A stretch of 64,000 nucleotides of DNA from assembly GCA_024743195.1 (NCBI GenBank), contig JANSXE010000010.1, positions 62,001-126,000 on the forward strand, read 5' to 3'. Below are positions 26,071 through 34,289 of the stretch, piece after piece; position 1 is the stretch's first letter; every line of letters begins with the position of its first letter. Both the position numbers and the translations under genes were made by a program. The stretch comes from Alphaproteobacteria bacterium. GTDB lineage: Bacteria; Pseudomonadota; Alphaproteobacteria; UBA8366; Aestuariispiraceae. The notes beneath the pieces were generated by a model. That model did not search any database. It saw only the letters and a list, made by a program, of their open reading frames with translations, and was not told the origin of the DNA.

Positions 26071-26456
26071 TTGCCTTGGTGCGGGCGGGTTCGTACTTGA
26101 TGGCGTCCGGCTTGGCAAGCGGGAAATGCCCGGGGCCTGGGAGGGGCCGTCGCAGGCGACCTGGCGGCGCGCGCGGCAGGCCGGAAAGCGGCGGATTATC
26201 AAGCCTTTCCCGGGGCATTATCCGGGTTGTCGCCGTGACGGGGGTCAAGTAGTATCCGATCTCGTCTGGTCGAACCGGAGCGTTGCGTCTGCGCCGGCCG
26301 TGCGGGGGCGCGGATCACGGCGGAGCGCAGAGCACGGGCGGGGGACGGGCAGAGGACGGGCAGAGGACGGCGTGGGGATTTCGGGGGCGAGGGGGCCCGT
26401 CGCCGGCAGTGGCGACGTCCTTCCGTCCGGTCTGAGGCACAGCGGAAAGTTCGGGT
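26071..26456. other. Gene-free interval with a short tandem repeat
   Basis: A 386-bp gap between the tRNA and the lipoprotein gene, spanning both promoters. A 12-bp unit containing GGGCAGAGGAC is tandemly repeated at about 26344-26370. No gene is recognised. Confidence 0.4.
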
Positions 26457-27722
26457 ATGGCTTCCTTCTTTTCTGGCAATCGCAGCGTTCGTCCGGCGGG
26501 CGACGACTTCGGCGGCGCGGCCCGCATGGCCGGCAGGACGGCCCTGGGGACGGCCCTGGGGACGGCCCTGGGGACGGCCCGGGGGACGGCCCGGGGGGTC
26601 GCGCTCGCGGCCCTGGGCCTCGCGCTTGCGGCCTGCGCCGACGCCTGGCCGTCGCTCGAGGCCGGCGACCCGGCCGCGCCCGCGGCGCAGCCGGTCCAGG
26701 TGAGCGAAGCGCCGGCCCCGGCCGCCTCCTCCTCCGCCGGTTCCTCCGCCGCCGCGACGGGCGCGGCGGTCAGCCGGCCGACCGCGGTCGAATCCGCCGC
26801 CGCCGTGCGCGAGACCTTCGTCGGCAACAAGGTCAGCCAGATGGAGGGCGATCTGAACCGGCTGGGCGGCGCCGTCTCCGAGCTGCGTCAGCGCCAGACC
26901 GCCCTGTTGCAGGAGACGGCGGCGAGCGCGGATCAGTATCACGCCCTGCTGGCCGAAATCACGTCTCGCCTGCAGCGCGGCACGACGCCGGGCAACCCGG
27001 TGCTGGTCGATTATTGGAACCGCGCGCAGGGCGAGCTCGAGCAGGTCGCCGAGACCGTGCCCCAGATGACGACGCTGTCGCGCGACGCGGCCGACGAGGC
27101 CGCCTTCGGCCAGTATCTGCTGAACGCCGTGCAGGCGACCTACGGGTTGTCCGGCGCGGTGGATGCGGACCATATCCGCCTGCGCCGGCTTGAGGACAGC
27201 GTGCACCAGCAGGTGGTCGAGATCGATCGGCTGCTGACCGACCTCAGCCAGGACGTGAACCGCCAGAACACCTACGTCAACAACGAGCGGCAGAACATGA
27301 CCACCCTGTCGCTCGCCATCAAGAACGGCGATCTCTACGGCGCCAGCCTCGCCACGCGCTCCTTTCAGCAGACGGAGAATCTGGCCCGCCAGGCCTCGCG
27401 TCAGGCGCAGCCGCAGCCGGGCGAGCGGCCGCTGGTCATCATCAAGTTCGACCGCCCGAACGTGACCTATCAGCAGGCGCTCTACACCGCCGTCAGCCAG
27501 GCGCTGGAGCGCAAGCCGACCGCGACCTTCGATCTCGTCGCGGTCAGCCCGCAGGCGGGCAGCGCCGCCCAGGTCGCGCTGAACAGCGCGGCCGCGCGAC
27601 GCAACGCCGAAGGCGTGCTGCGCACGCTCACCGACATGGGCGTGCCGGCCAGCCGGGTGCAGTTGCTGGCCCAGACCGCCGCGGAGGCGGTCAACAACGA
27701 GGTCCATCTCTACGTCCGCTGA
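26457..27722 (+). CDS. Probable lipoprotein with coiled-coil region
   Basis: A 421-residue protein whose hydrophobic segment ends in a lipobox, LALAAC, giving Cys60 as the likely lipidated residue. The stretch before it contains ALGT/ARGT repeats coded by a 12-bp DNA repeat (about 26544-26603). ATG 26526 may be the true start, since it would give a normal 37-residue signal. After a Pro/Ala/Ser linker (to about 115) comes a helical, coiled-coil-like region (about 120-300) and a C-terminal module (VIIKFDRPNVTYQQALYTAV to the end) that resembles OmpA-like/SPOR-type alpha-beta folds only loosely. It is probably tethered in the periplasm; its role is unknown. Confidence 0.65.
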   Translation: MASFFSGNRSVRPAGDDFGGAARMAGRTALGTALGTALGTARGTARGVALAALGLALAACADAWPSLEAGDPAAPAAQPVQVSEAPAPAASSSAGSSAAATGAAVSRPTAVESAAAVRETFVGNKVSQMEGDLNRLGGAVSELRQRQTALLQETAASADQYHALLAEITSRLQRGTTPGNPVLVDYWNRAQGELEQVAETVPQMTTLSRDAADEAAFGQYLLNAVQATYGLSGAVDADHIRLRRLEDSVHQQVVEIDRLLTDLSQDVNRQNTYVNNERQNMTTLSLAIKNGDLYGASLATRSFQQTENLARQASRQAQPQPGERPLVIIKFDRPNVTYQQALYTAVSQALERKPTATFDLVAVSPQAGSAAQVALNSAAARRNAEGVLRTLTDMGVPASRVQLLAQTAAEAVNNEVHLYVR

Positions 27723-27816
27723 CCCGCGGCGCCCGGGCGGCCTTATCCCCTCCGCCTGATCCTTTTCGGGCGCGCGGCCGTATAGCCTCACGACGCGACA
27801 GTCGGGAGGCTTCCCT

Positions 27817-28254
27817 ATGCGACAGATTTTCGCCGCCTTTCTCCTCGCCGCCCTGGCGGCCGGTGCGGCCGTCGCCGCGCCCGCCCCGGCCGCCGCCGAA
27901 GGGTCGGCCGATCCGGCGCTCACCGCCGTGATCGACCGCCAGCTCGCCGCCTTCGCCGCCGGCGACCGGCAGGCCGCCTTCGCCCAGGCGGCCCCCGCGA
28001 TCCAGGCGCGATTCCCCGATCCGGACATCTTCATGCGGATGGTCACGACCGGCTACGGCGCGCTGATCGGGCCGAAGGCGACGACCTTCCTCGCCCCCGA
28101 GGCCTTGTCGGGCGGGCGGGTGCTGCAGCCGATGGCGCTGATCGACGCCGAGGGGCAGGGCTGGACCGCCTTCTACACCATGGAGCCGCAGGCCGACGGC
28201 GGCTGGAAGATCGCGGGCTGCCGTCTGGCGCGCAATCCGGACGCGGGCGTCTAG
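27817..28254 (+). CDS. DUF4864 exported protein
   Basis: A 145-residue protein with a signal peptide (about residues 1-27, ending APAAAE or similar) and a DUF4864 domain: VIDRQLAAFAAGDRQAAFAQ, IQARFPDPDIFMRMVTTGY and the closing W.I.GC motif at GGWKIAGCRL. The fold resembles SnoaL/NTF2-like pockets. It is expected in the periplasm. It lies 94 bp after the lipoprotein gene and upstream of gpt; no function is known. Confidence 0.75.
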   Translation: MRQIFAAFLLAALAAGAAVAAPAPAAAEGSADPALTAVIDRQLAAFAAGDRQAAFAQAAPAIQARFPDPDIFMRMVTTGYGALIGPKATTFLAPEALSGGRVLQPMALIDAEGQGWTAFYTMEPQADGGWKIAGCRLARNPDAGV

Positions 28255-28362
28255 CCTCCGGCCCGACGCCGGGCGCTTGCCCGGCCGGCCGCGCATCGGC
28301 TAAAGGAAGGGCTTCCGAAGGAGGCGGGCTTCCGCTTCGACACCGCGCGACGAGGCCCGCCG

Positions 28363-28872
28363 ATGCCCGACGAGACCCAACCCGCCGCCGGCCCGCCCGC
28401 CGGGCTGGACTTCCCCGTTTCCTGGGACGAATTGCATCGCACCGCGCGCGCGCTCGCGTGGCGGCTCTATGCGCTCGGCCCGTTCCAGGGCGTCGTCGCG
28501 GTGACCCGCGGCGGCCTCGTGCCGGCGGCGATCGTCGCGCGCGAGCTGGACGTGCGGCTGGTCGACACCGTGTGCGTCGCCTCCTACGACCACAAGAACC
28601 AGGGCGAGGCCAAGATCCTCAAGGGGGTGGAGGGCGACGGCGCCGGCTGGCTGATCGTCGACGATCTGGTCGACACCGGCAAGACGGCGAAGATCGTGCG
28701 CGAGATGCTGCCCAAGGCCCATTTCGCCACCGTCTACGCCAAGCCCGCCGGCCGCCCTCTGGTCGACAGCTTCGTCACCGAGGTCAGCCAGGACACCTGG
28801 ATCCTGTTCCCCTGGGACGTGGAGCTCGCCTACGCCCGCCCGATCAAGGAGCGCAGCGGCGAGCGCCGCTGA
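28363..28872 (+). CDS. gpt: Xanthine phosphoribosyltransferase
   Basis: A 169-residue purine salvage enzyme that joins xanthine or guanine to PRPP. The family start [19 protein letters not shown], the [19 protein letters not shown] block and the PRPP-binding motif [14 protein letters not shown] at about residues 101-114 are intact, as is the closing WILFPWD. Length and motifs match bacterial Gpt rather than Hpt. It is cytoplasmic or loosely membrane-attached. Confidence 0.95.
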   Translation: MPDETQPAAGPPAGLDFPVSWDELHRTARALAWRLYALGPFQGVVAVTRGGLVPAAIVARELDVRLVDTVCVASYDHKNQGEAKILKGVEGDGAGWLIVDDLVDTGKTAKIVREMLPKAHFATVYAKPAGRPLVDSFVTEVSQDTWILFPWDVELAYARPIKERSGERR

Positions 28873-29048
28873 GTCCCCGCCGCCGCAGCCGCCGCGGCCG
28901 ACCGGCGCCAGGGTTCCGGTGGGTGGATGATTGATCTTCGTCAAGGGCGCCTGCAGACTGTTCGCCTAGGGGGGCGCCTGCGCCGCGCGCGCGTGGACGG
29001 CGCCGATGCAGGAGAACCGATCCGGTGCGAACGGGCGGGACAGTCCCG

Positions 29049-29378
29049 ATGACTAGGACGCTCTGGGCGCTGCTTGTCGCCCTGACCCTGCTCGCCTCGG
29101 CCGGCCCGGCCGAGGCGCACGGCTCCGTTCCCGTCGCCGGCCCCGTCTTCGGAGCTGTCGTCGACACTCCCGCCGACGATCCGGCGGACGATCAAGGCGG
29201 CGGCGCCCATCATGCGGGCGGTCCGGCGTGCCACGTCTCGGCCGCCTGCGCGTCCTTCGCGACGGTCGAGGGGCTTGGCCCGCTTGCGCCCCATGCGGCT
29301 TGGCGGCCGGGCGCCGACGGGCCGGACGCTCCGGCCGGCTGGCTGGGGCCGCCCAACGATCGCCCTCCCGTTCTCTGA
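29049..29378 (+). CDS. Small exported His/Asp-rich protein
   Basis: A 109-residue protein with a clear signal peptide (MTRTLWALLVALTLLASAG, cut near AEA-HG). The mature part has an acidic patch (DTPADDPADDQ) followed by HH and two Cys (CHVSAAC), then a Pro/Gly-rich tail. Such features suggest metal contact, but no family is certain. GTG 29025 is an alternative start. It heads a run of genes (DUF2933, ICMT-like, CDF, EamA) that overlap one another from 29499 on, which suggests a metal-related role by context only. Confidence 0.55.
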   Translation: MTRTLWALLVALTLLASAGPAEAHGSVPVAGPVFGAVVDTPADDPADDQGGGAHHAGGPACHVSAACASFATVEGLGPLAPHAAWRPGADGPDAPAGWLGPPNDRPPVL

Positions 29379-29498
29379 CGCCTTGCGGCGCGCGGCCGCG
29401 GATCTTCGGGTCCCGCCGGCGCCGACCTCTCATCTCGACCGAAACGATCGGGCGCGCGCGGCCGTCGGCCGTCGCCGTCCTGCTACGGAGGCGTCTCC

Positions 29499-29771
29499 AT
29501 GCGGTTTCTGCTCTCGAAGACGGGCCTTGCGCTCGTCGCTTTCCTGGCGCTCGCCGGCTATCTGCTCTGGACCGAGCATCGCGCGCATCTGGCCGCCGTC
29601 GGCCCGGCGCTCCCCTGGCTGCTGCTGGCGCTCTGCCCGCTGATCCATCTCTTCCTGCATCGCGGCCACGGCGCCGACCCCGGCCGCGAAGGCGGCGCGG
29701 ATGCGACCGCCGACGCCGTGCGGCCCCCCGACCCGGCCGGACGATCCGGCGAGGAGGCGCGCGATGCCTGA
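29499..29771 (+). CDS. DUF2933 small membrane protein
   Basis: A 90-residue protein with two hydrophobic segments (about residues 6-24 and 37-52) and the DUF2933 pattern: LALVAFLALAGYLLWTEHRAH, then a membrane span ending LCPLIHLFLHRGHG, where Cys and several His lie together. DUF2933 genes are commonly found beside metal carriers and ICMT-like proteins, as here. Its stop overlaps the start of the next gene (ATGCCTGA). Confidence 0.8.
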   Translation: MRFLLSKTGLALVAFLALAGYLLWTEHRAHLAAVGPALPWLLLALCPLIHLFLHRGHGADPGREGGADATADAVRPPDPAGRSGEEARDA

Positions 29772-30465
29772 AGCATCCTCGGATTACGGCCTCTGGCCGC
29801 TCGTCGCGGTCAACTCGCTGCTGTTCATCGCGTTCGCCTTCAGCTTCTTCAAGCCGCGAACGCGCCGCGACTGGCGCACGCTGGGGGCGTTCAGCGCCTT
29901 CCTGGTCGCGCTCTTCACGGAGATGTACGGCTTTCCGCTGACGCTCTATCTTCTGTCCGGTTGGCTGCAAACCCGATTCCCGGAGGTCGCCTGGTTCTCG
30001 CATGAATCCGGCCATCTGTTGGAGATGACGCTCGGCCTCTCCGCGGCGCCTCATATCGGACCGTTCCATCTGGCGAGCTTCGTGCTGATCGGCGGCGGCT
30101 TCATGCTGCTGGCCGCGGCCTGGCCGGTGCTGCACGCGGCCCAGCGCGAGGGTCGGCTGGCGACGACCGGTCCCTACGCGCATGTCCGCCATCCGCAATA
30201 CGCCGGCTTCATGCTGATCCTGAGCGGCTTTCTGCTGCAATGGCCGACGCTGCTGACGGTCGCGATGTATCCGGTGCTGATCGTGATGTACCGGCGCCTC
30301 GCGCTCGCGGAGGAGCGCACGGCGACGGAAGCCTTCGGACCAGACTACGAAGCCTACGCGCGGCGAACCCCGCGGTTCACGCCGCGGCTCGTCTCGATCG
30401 CCGCGCCGCGCAAGCGGCCGGCGGCGCCGCCGGCCTCAGACCCCGCATCGGGAGAGCGGCCATGA
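29764..30465 (+). CDS. Isoprenylcysteine carboxyl methyltransferase-like membrane protein
   Basis: A 233-residue inner-membrane protein of the ICMT/PEMT methyltransferase group. After four or so membrane spans, the SAM-binding C-terminal motif is present: LATTGPYAHVRHPQYAGFML, then an EERTATEAFGPDYEAYARR block. Bacteria lack prenylated CaaX proteins, so the substrate must differ and is unknown. The start ATG 29764 overlaps the end of the DUF2933 gene, and its stop overlaps the CDF start (ATGA), a strong sign of coupled translation. Confidence 0.85.
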   Translation: MPEASSDYGLWPLVAVNSLLFIAFAFSFFKPRTRRDWRTLGAFSAFLVALFTEMYGFPLTLYLLSGWLQTRFPEVAWFSHESGHLLEMTLGLSAAPHIGPFHLASFVLIGGGFMLLAAAWPVLHAAQREGRLATTGPYAHVRHPQYAGFMLILSGFLLQWPTLLTVAMYPVLIVMYRRLALAEERTATEAFGPDYEAYARRTPRFTPRLVSIAAPRKRPAAPPASDPASGERP

Positions 30466-31484
30466 CCCCGTCGCCCAAGGACCCGGGCCCCGGGCATGGC
30501 GGTCTCGGGCGCGGGGGCGGGCGCGGGGGCGGTCACGGGGGCGGTCACGGGGGACACGCCGGCCACATGCCGTCCAGCGGCCGCGGCATGGTGATCTCCG
30601 CCTGGCTGACCGGGGTCTATTTCGTGATCGAGATGGCGATCGGGCTCTGGACAGGCTCGATCGCGGTGATCTCCGACGCGTTCCACACCTTCTCAGCCGT
30701 CGGCGGCGTCCTGGTCGCGCTGATCGCGGCGCGGCTGGCGCGTCGGCCGGCGGATCCCGCGCGCAGCTTCGGCTGGGCCCGGGCCGAGATCATCGGCGCG
30801 CTGGTCAATGGCGGGTTCCTGCTCGCCATGGCGCTGGTGGTGATCGTGATGGGCGCGCGCCGCCTCGGCGCGCCGATCGATCTGCCGACCGGGCCGATGC
30901 TGGCCGCCGCCTTCGGCGGGCTGGTGACGGAGGTCATCTCGCTCGGCCTGATCTGGAAACAGAGCCGCAGCGATCTGAACGTGCGCGGCGCGCTCTGGCA
31001 CATCATCCAGACCTTCGTCGGCAGTCTCCTGATCATCGTCACGGCGGTGGTGATCGAGTTCACCGGCTTTCTGCTGATCGATCCGATCCTGGGGATCGCC
31101 TTCGGCTTCGTCCTGCTCTGGGCGAGCTGGGGAATCCTGCGCGATGCGGCGCATCTGCTGATGGAGGGCGCGCCCGCGGAGCTGGATCTGGAGGAGATCG
31201 CCGCGGCGCTGGAGGGGCTCGACGGCGCGGCCGGCGCGCATCACGTCCACGCCTGGGCGCTGACCAGCGGGCGCAACGTCTTCTCCGGCCATCTGCGCGT
31301 CGAGGACGGGGCGGACCCGCAGGACCTTCTGGAGCGCGCGACCTCGCTCCTCAAACAGCGCTTCGGCTTCTACTTCACCACGGTGCAGATCGAGCGCCGC
31401 CGCCCGGACGAGGCGGGGGCCGAGGCGATCGACGTCACTCGGGACCGGAACCGCGGCGGCGCGGAGGAGGGCGGCGGGCGATGA
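30462..31484 (+). CDS. Cation diffusion facilitator family protein with altered metal site
   Basis: A 340-residue CDF-type membrane carrier. Residues 8-37 are a Gly/His-rich tail; about six spans follow; the C-terminal cytoplasmic domain carries the HHVHAWALTSG motif. In ZitB-type carriers the zinc site is HXXXD in span 2 and HXXXD in span 5. Here these read H75-TFS-A79 and H180-IIQ-T184: both His remain and both Asp are gone. Either the cargo differs from zinc or the protein works differently. It overlaps its neighbours on both sides by 4 bases (ATGA). Confidence 0.85.
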   Translation: MTPSPKDPGPGHGGLGRGGGRGGGHGGGHGGHAGHMPSSGRGMVISAWLTGVYFVIEMAIGLWTGSIAVISDAFHTFSAVGGVLVALIAARLARRPADPARSFGWARAEIIGALVNGGFLLAMALVVIVMGARRLGAPIDLPTGPMLAAAFGGLVTEVISLGLIWKQSRSDLNVRGALWHIIQTFVGSLLIIVTAVVIEFTGFLLIDPILGIAFGFVLLWASWGILRDAAHLLMEGAPAELDLEEIAAALEGLDGAAGAHHVHAWALTSGRNVFSGHLRVEDGADPQDLLERATSLLKQRFGFYFTTVQIERRRPDEAGAEAIDVTRDRNRGGAEEGGGR

Positions 31485-32401
31485 GAACCCTCCTCCTGTT
31501 GGCCCTGATCACGGTCTCGGAAGCCACGATCGGCGTGTTCGTCAAGCTGACCGACGGGCGCATCCCGGTCCAGACGCTGAGCTTCTACGCGCTCGCCTTC
31601 GCCGCCCTCTTCCTGCTGGCCGTCATGCCGGCGGCGACGGGGCGGCGGCTCGCCTGGCCGCGCGGGAACCTGCGGGATACGCTCCTGATCGGCGCTCTGA
31701 TCGCGACCCAGATCAGCGTCTTCAACCTCGCCATGACGCTCACGCCGATCGCCAACGCGGTGATCTTCTGGAGCGTCGCGCCCTTCTTCACCTTCATCTT
31801 CTCCGCCCTGTTCCTGGGCGAACGGGCAAAGCGGAGCTATGTCTGGATCTTCGGGCTTGCGCTCGTCGGACTAGCCGTCGCCAACCCGCTTGAAGGCGGC
31901 TACATGGTCGGCAATCTGGTCGCCCTCGGCGACGGCGCGATCTATGCGGCGATGATCACCTACATGCGCCATGAGGGGAAAACGGAGCCGGGCAACGACA
32001 TTGCCTGGTCGATGCTGGCGGCGGCGCTGTTCGCGGCGCCGGCCCTGCTGCTGGCCGGCCCCGGCGCGCCGTTGGCGCGGATCGCCTATCCGGCCTTGGG
32101 GCTGGAACTGCCGGTGCTGCTGTGGGCCGCGGGGTTGGGGATCGTCTCGACCGGCTTCGCCTATTTCGGAATCTCAATCGTGCTGAAGCGGCTCAGCGCC
32201 AACCTCTACGCCTTGGTGGACATCATCGTCTCGCCGGTGGTCGCCTCGCTGCTGGGCTTCCTGATCCTGTCGGAGACGCCGTCGACGCGGCTGCTCTTCG
32301 GCGGGGCGCTGCTCCTCGGCGCGGGTTTCTGGCTCAGTCGCGCCACGGCGGCCGCCACCCCGGCTCCCCTGGCGGTGCACCCGTGCCAGCAGCAGGCCTG
32401 A
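31481..32401 (+). CDS. EamA/DMT-family transporter
   Basis: A 306-residue inner-membrane protein with ten hydrophobic segments in two EamA repeats, each about 140 residues (the second begins near GNDIAWSMLAAALF). Family signatures include LAMTLTPIANAVIFWSVAPFF and the closing LSETPSTRLLFGGALLLGAGF. Drug/metabolite exporters of this family carry amino acids, amines and other small solutes; the cargo is unknown here. Its start overlaps the CDF stop, so it is the last gene of that operon. Confidence 0.85.
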   Translation: MRTLLLLALITVSEATIGVFVKLTDGRIPVQTLSFYALAFAALFLLAVMPAATGRRLAWPRGNLRDTLLIGALIATQISVFNLAMTLTPIANAVIFWSVAPFFTFIFSALFLGERAKRSYVWIFGLALVGLAVANPLEGGYMVGNLVALGDGAIYAAMITYMRHEGKTEPGNDIAWSMLAAALFAAPALLLAGPGAPLARIAYPALGLELPVLLWAAGLGIVSTGFAYFGISIVLKRLSANLYALVDIIVSPVVASLLGFLILSETPSTRLLFGGALLLGAGFWLSRATAAATPAPLAVHPCQQQA

Positions 32402-32420
32402 GTGGGGAGGGCGCGGCCGG

Positions 32421-33290
32421 TCAACCCAGCCGCAGGGTCTTCAGCCGCGGGTCCAGCGCGTCGCGCAGCCCGTCGCCGAACAGGTTCAGCCCGAGGACGG
32501 CGAGCATGATCGCGAGGCCCGGAAAGACCGCCTGCAGCGGGTGCGAGAACATGTAGGTCTGGGCGTCGGCCAGCATCTTGCCCCAGCTCGGCTGCGGCGG
32601 CTGCACGCCCAGGCCGAGATAGCTCAATCCCGCCTCCGCCAGGATCGCAACCGCGAACTGGATCGTCGCCTGTACGATCAGCACGCCGGCGATGTTGGGG
32701 GCGACATGGATCACGGCGATCTGGGCCCGCGTGCGACCGATCGCGGCCGCCGCCGCGACGAAGGGCCGCGCGGCGACGCCGATCGCCGCGCCGCGGGCGA
32801 CGCGGGCGAAGACCGCGATATTGAAGATTCCGATGGCGACGATGGCGTTGATCGCGCCCGGCCCGTAGACCGCGGCGATCAGCACCGCCGTCAGCACCGC
32901 CGGAAAGGCGAAGATCAGGTCCGTCGTGCGCCCGATCGCGGCGTCGAGCGGCCGGCCGCGGCGCATGGCGGCGGCGAGACCGAGCGGCGCCCCCACGCCC
33001 AGCCCGAGCCCGACCGCGATCAGCCCGACGGTCACGGAAGTCTGCGCGCCCGCGAGGATCAGGCTGAGCACGTCGCGTCCGAAATGGTCCGCCCCCAACG
33101 GATGGGCGAGCGAGGGCGCCGCCAGGCGGGCCAGCGGATCGACCCCGTCGATCGGATGCGGCGTCCAGACGGCGGCCAAGGCCGCCGCGCCGAGCATGAG
33201 GATCGTCAGCGCGCCGCCGATCGCGAAGCTCGGATGGCGCCGGCCGCGGGCGAGGCGGGCGCGGGTCGGCGGGCGCAGCAGGGGACGCAT
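32421..33290 (-). CDS. Peptide-type ABC transporter permease (DppC-like)
   Basis: A 289-residue inner-membrane permease of the oligopeptide/dipeptide importer group. It has the family's N-terminal span, the periplasmic HPLGADHFGRDVLS motif, and the cytoplasmic EAA loop near ARPFVAAAAAIGRTRAQIAVIHVAPN. The C-terminal FPGLAIMLAVLGLNLFGDGLRDALDP is typical of DppC. ATG 33290 is used; the longer upstream frame overlaps dppB-like coding sequence. It follows the DppB-like gene by 17 bp. Confidence 0.9.
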   Translation of the reverse strand: MRPLLRPPTRARLARGRRHPSFAIGGALTILMLGAAALAAVWTPHPIDGVDPLARLAAPSLAHPLGADHFGRDVLSLILAGAQTSVTVGLIAVGLGLGVGAPLGLAAAMRRGRPLDAAIGRTTDLIFAFPAVLTAVLIAAVYGPGAINAIVAIGIFNIAVFARVARGAAIGVAARPFVAAAAAIGRTRAQIAVIHVAPNIAGVLIVQATIQFAVAILAEAGLSYLGLGVQPPQPSWGKMLADAQTYMFSHPLQAVFPGLAIMLAVLGLNLFGDGLRDALDPRLKTLRLG

Positions 33291-33307
33291 CGCCTTCCTC
33301 CGCGCGC

Positions 33308-34255
33308 TCAGGCCGCCGGCCGCGGCCGCGGGTCGATCGCCCCATAGGCGAGATCGACCAGCAGATTGACCAGGATGACGAAGCCGGACAGCAGCAGCAC
33401 CAGATCGCGCACCACCACCAGATCGCGCTGGAAGATCGCCTGCAGCAGAAGCCGCCCGACCCCCGGCAGATAGAAGACGTTCTCGACGATCACCGCGCCC
33501 ATCACCAGAAAGGCGAACTGCAGGCCCAGGATGGTCGCGACCGGGATCATCGCGTTGCGCAGCGCGTGGCCGAACAGAACGCGGCGTCCCGACAGGCCTT
33601 TCGCACGGGCGGTGCGGATGTAGTCCTCCCCCAAGGTCTCCAGCATGGCGGAGCGCACCACGCGGGCCAGGATGGCGGCCTCCGACAGCGCCAGCGCCAA
33701 CGCCGGCAGCAGAAGCGCCTGCAGCGCCGGCCAAAACCCCGCCTCCCACCCCGGGAAGCCGCCGGAGGCGAACCAGCCGAGGGTCACCGCAAAGATCAGG
33801 ATCAAGAGCACGCCGAACCAGAAGTTCGGCGCCGCGAGGCCGATCTGCGCGAAGCCGATCACCAGCCAGTCGCCCAGCCGCCCGCGGCGCGTCGCCGCGA
33901 AGACGCCGAGCGGCAGCGCGATCGCGGTGGAGATCGCGAAGGCGAGCGCGGCCAGCGGCAGGGAGATCGCCAGCCGGTCGCCCAGCATCTCCGCGATCGG
34001 GGTTCCATAGATGTGGCTGGTTCCGAGCTCGCCGGTCGCCAGGCCCGCGATCCAGGCGACGTAGCGGCTCATCGCCGGCTCGTCGAGGCCGAGCTGGCGG
34101 CGCAGCGCCGCCAGGGTCTCCTCCGTCGCCTCGACGCCGAGCAGGATTTGGGCGGCGTCGCCCGGCAACACCTCCAGCGCCAGGAAGACCACCAGCGAGG
34201 CCGCGATCAGCGTGGCCAGGAATTGCCCCAGCCGTCGGACGGTGAAGGCCAGCAT
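33308..34255 (-). CDS. Peptide-type ABC transporter permease (DppB-like)
   Basis: A 315-residue inner-membrane permease that would pair with the DppC-like protein. Its start (RRLGQFLATLIAASLVVFLALEVLPGDAA) and the EAA-loop block GEDYIRTARAKGLSGRRVLFGHALRNAMIP are classic DppB features. The operon order is substrate-binding protein, DppB, DppC; the two ATPase genes usually present downstream are missing here. Confidence 0.9.
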   Translation of the reverse strand: MLAFTVRRLGQFLATLIAASLVVFLALEVLPGDAAQILLGVEATEETLAALRRQLGLDEPAMSRYVAWIAGLATGELGTSHIYGTPIAEMLGDRLAISLPLAALAFAISTAIALPLGVFAATRRGRLGDWLVIGFAQIGLAAPNFWFGVLLILIFAVTLGWFASGGFPGWEAGFWPALQALLLPALALALSEAAILARVVRSAMLETLGEDYIRTARAKGLSGRRVLFGHALRNAMIPVATILGLQFAFLVMGAVIVENVFYLPGVGRLLLQAIFQRDLVVVRDLVLLLSGFVILVNLLVDLAYGAIDPRPRPAA

Positions 34256-34289
34256 CGGCTGCGCTCCGCGCCGCGGCGGCGGCGTCCGG

